The translations under genes were made by a program, and so were the position numbers. Below are positions 6,535 to 7,644 of a DNA stretch of 7,644 nt, piece after piece. This DNA is from a bacterium UBA6115 (GTDB lineage: Bacteria > Bacillota_A > Clostridia > Christensenellales > Aristaeellaceae). The number at the start of each line of letters is the position of its first letter. The stretch's first letter is position 1. The DNA is taken from assembly GCA_002428405.1 (NCBI GenBank), contig DIWD01000018.1, positions 1 to 7,644 on the forward strand. The letters run 5' to 3'. The notes below the pieces were generated by a model. That model had not been told where the DNA came from, did no database searches, and was given only the letters and a program-made list of their open reading frames with translations.

Positions 6535-6563
6535 TTGACGGAAAGCGGCAGGCTGGGTATGAT
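6535..6563 (+). promoter_or_regulatory. Promoter of the polysaccharide deacetylase gene
   Basis: TTGACG (6535-6540) and TATGAT (6558-6563), each 5 of 6 to the sigma-A consensus, are separated by exactly 17 bases. Transcription would begin near 6570, leaving an 18-base leader with GGAGG at 6579-6583. Confidence 0.75.
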
Positions 6564-6587
6564 ATATCAACAGAAACCGGAGGTTCT

Positions 6588-7637
6588 ATGCGAAAAACCC
6601 TCTCCCTGCTCCTGTTCGCAGTCATGTTGTCTGCCTTCCTTCCCAGTCTGAGGGGAGGGGCGGATGAAATGGCTTATACCGCCATCGTTGAGAACGGACC
6701 ATTGCACCTGCGCGCAAAGCCTGACAAACGCTCGCCTTCGCTGGGGCGTTATCCCGGCGGCACGCGCGTGAGCGTTCTGGCCGACGGGGATGTGTTCTGC
6801 CGGGTCAAGACAGCGGAAGGCAAGGAAGGGTACATGATGAAAGAATTCCTCAAGTTTGAGAACGCCCTGCCGCCGATGGAAATTGTGACACCCACCCCGG
6901 CCCCTACACCTGACCTGACCCGCCAAAACGCCCTGGAACGCGGGATTGACCCGAACAAGCCGATGATTGCCCTCACCTTTGACGACGGGCCTCAGCCTGA
7001 AACGCTCAAGGTGCTGGAAATACTTGAAAAACACGGCGCAAGAGCCACTTTTTTCATTCTGGGAAAGAACATACAGGGAAATGAGGAGATCCTCAAGCAG
7101 ACCGCAGAGGGCGGACATCAGCTTGGCGCGCACTCCTGGTCACACCCCAATTTAAATGAGATTTCCGAATCCGCCGTGCGCTCCCAGATGACACGCACGA
7201 TGGACAGGATCTTTGAGATAACAGGGCAACAAGTCCGCATCATGCGGCCGCCATATGGAGCCAGCAACCGTCTTTCCCGCAGGCCGCTGGCGGAACTCGG
7301 CCTGCCGCTGATCCTCTGGTCAGTGGACTCGCTGGACTGGAAGACCCGCAGCGCATCAAAAACGATCGCGACCATCCGCGAAAAAGCCGCAAACGGCGCG
7401 ATCATCCTCTGCCATGATGTGTGGGCGGAGACAGGGCAGGCGATGGAAACCGTTGTGCCGGAGCTGATCGCCAGGGGATTCCAGCTGGTGACCGTGGCTG
7501 AAATGATGTCCTTCCGGAATGAGCCGCTCAAACCCGGCTGGGAATACAGTTTCCTGGATGTCAGTAAAATCGAGCCGGGCATTACGCCAATGCCGCAGGC
7601 AACTCCTTCTCCGGCTGCAGGTACGCAGATCCCCTGA
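6588..7637 (+). CDS. Secreted SH3b and NodB-domain polysaccharide deacetylase (CE4)
   Basis: The protein probably removes N-acetyl groups from a cell-wall polymer (peptidoglycan or related glycan), using a metal-dependent NodB fold. ATG 6588 is preceded by GGAGG at 6579-6583. The 349-residue product has an export signal (about 1-25, no lipobox Cys) and an SH3b-like domain at about 28-90 (GPLHLRAKP... GGTRVSVL... GKEGYMMKEFL), which probably contacts the wall. A Thr/Pro linker TPTPAPTP lies at 101-108, then the NodB domain. Its motifs are TFDDGP (130-135, Asp132 as probable base and Asp133 as metal ligand), HSWSHP (182-187, metal ligands His182 and His186), RPPYG (220-224), the DSLDW block (247-251) and LCHD (274-277, His276). 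All key residues are present, so activity is expected. A Pro/Thr/Ser-rich tail ends the protein. It is divergent from the T-box operon and transcribed alone within the window. The exact substrate cannot be told. Confidence 0.93.
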   Translation: MRKTLSLLLFAVMLSAFLPSLRGGADEMAYTAIVENGPLHLRAKPDKRSPSLGRYPGGTRVSVLADGDVFCRVKTAEGKEGYMMKEFLKFENALPPMEIVTPTPAPTPDLTRQNALERGIDPNKPMIALTFDDGPQPETLKVLEILEKHGARATFFILGKNIQGNEEILKQTAEGGHQLGAHSWSHPNLNEISESAVRSQMTRTMDRIFEITGQQVRIMRPPYGASNRLSRRPLAELGLPLILWSVDSLDWKTRSASKTIATIREKAANGAIILCHDVWAETGQAMETVVPELIARGFQLVTVAEMMSFRNEPLKPGWEYSFLDVSKIEPGITPMPQATPSPAAGTQIP

Positions 7638-7644
7638 GCTGACC

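Noticed and set aside
6456..6587. Upstream extension of the deacetylase frame
   Set aside because: It would precede the promoter; translation from ATG 6588 starts directly with a signal peptide and has GGAGG upstream.

Overview
The window (7,644 bases, fairly GC-rich) looks like chromosomal DNA of a Gram-positive anaerobe of the Firmicutes, most likely a member of the Clostridia. The reasons are a tRNA-sensing T-box leader, strong AGGAGG-type ribosome binding sites, sigma-A-like promoters, the lspA-rluD gene pair, and an exported SH3b-NodB polysaccharide deacetylase with a Thr/Pro linker. The genus cannot be told from the sequence alone.

Layout. (1) Positions 1-635, minus strand: the 5' part of an exported methionine sulfoxide reductase A that runs off the left edge and seems to carry a further C-terminal domain. 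(2) A 108-bp divergent spacer with back-to-back promoters. (3) Positions 744-3225, plus strand: an overlapping, probably translationally coupled run of lspA (lipoprotein signal peptidase), an RluD-type pseudouridine synthase, and a broken M1-like metallopeptidase gene. The last has a +1 frame change near 2600 and lacks residues expected of an active enzyme. (4) A 126-bp convergent gap with no recognisable terminator. (5) Positions 6502-3352, minus strand: a complete ABC importer operon of the TrpXYZ type (COG2984/COG4120/COG1101), in the order T-box leader, substrate-binding protein, intercistronic hairpin, permease, ATPase. (6) Positions 6535-7637, plus strand: a divergent promoter and a secreted polysaccharide deacetylase.

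The most informative element is the T-box. Stem I can be folded by eye: a K-turn-like base, a specifier loop and a distal AGAGA/GGTCGCTGCAA arm. The specifier position reads TAC, a tyrosine codon. The antiterminator and an 11-bp terminator share the same strand and so exclude each other, and the antiterminator bulge (UGGU) suits a tRNA with discriminator A, as tRNA-Tyr has. The simplest reading is that the operon is switched on when uncharged tRNA-Tyr accumulates, so the transporter, although of a family first linked to tryptophan, probably imports tyrosine or a tyrosine precursor here. I found no CRISPR array, insertion sequence, tRNA or rRNA gene, and nothing that amounts to a new multi-gene defence or mobile system.
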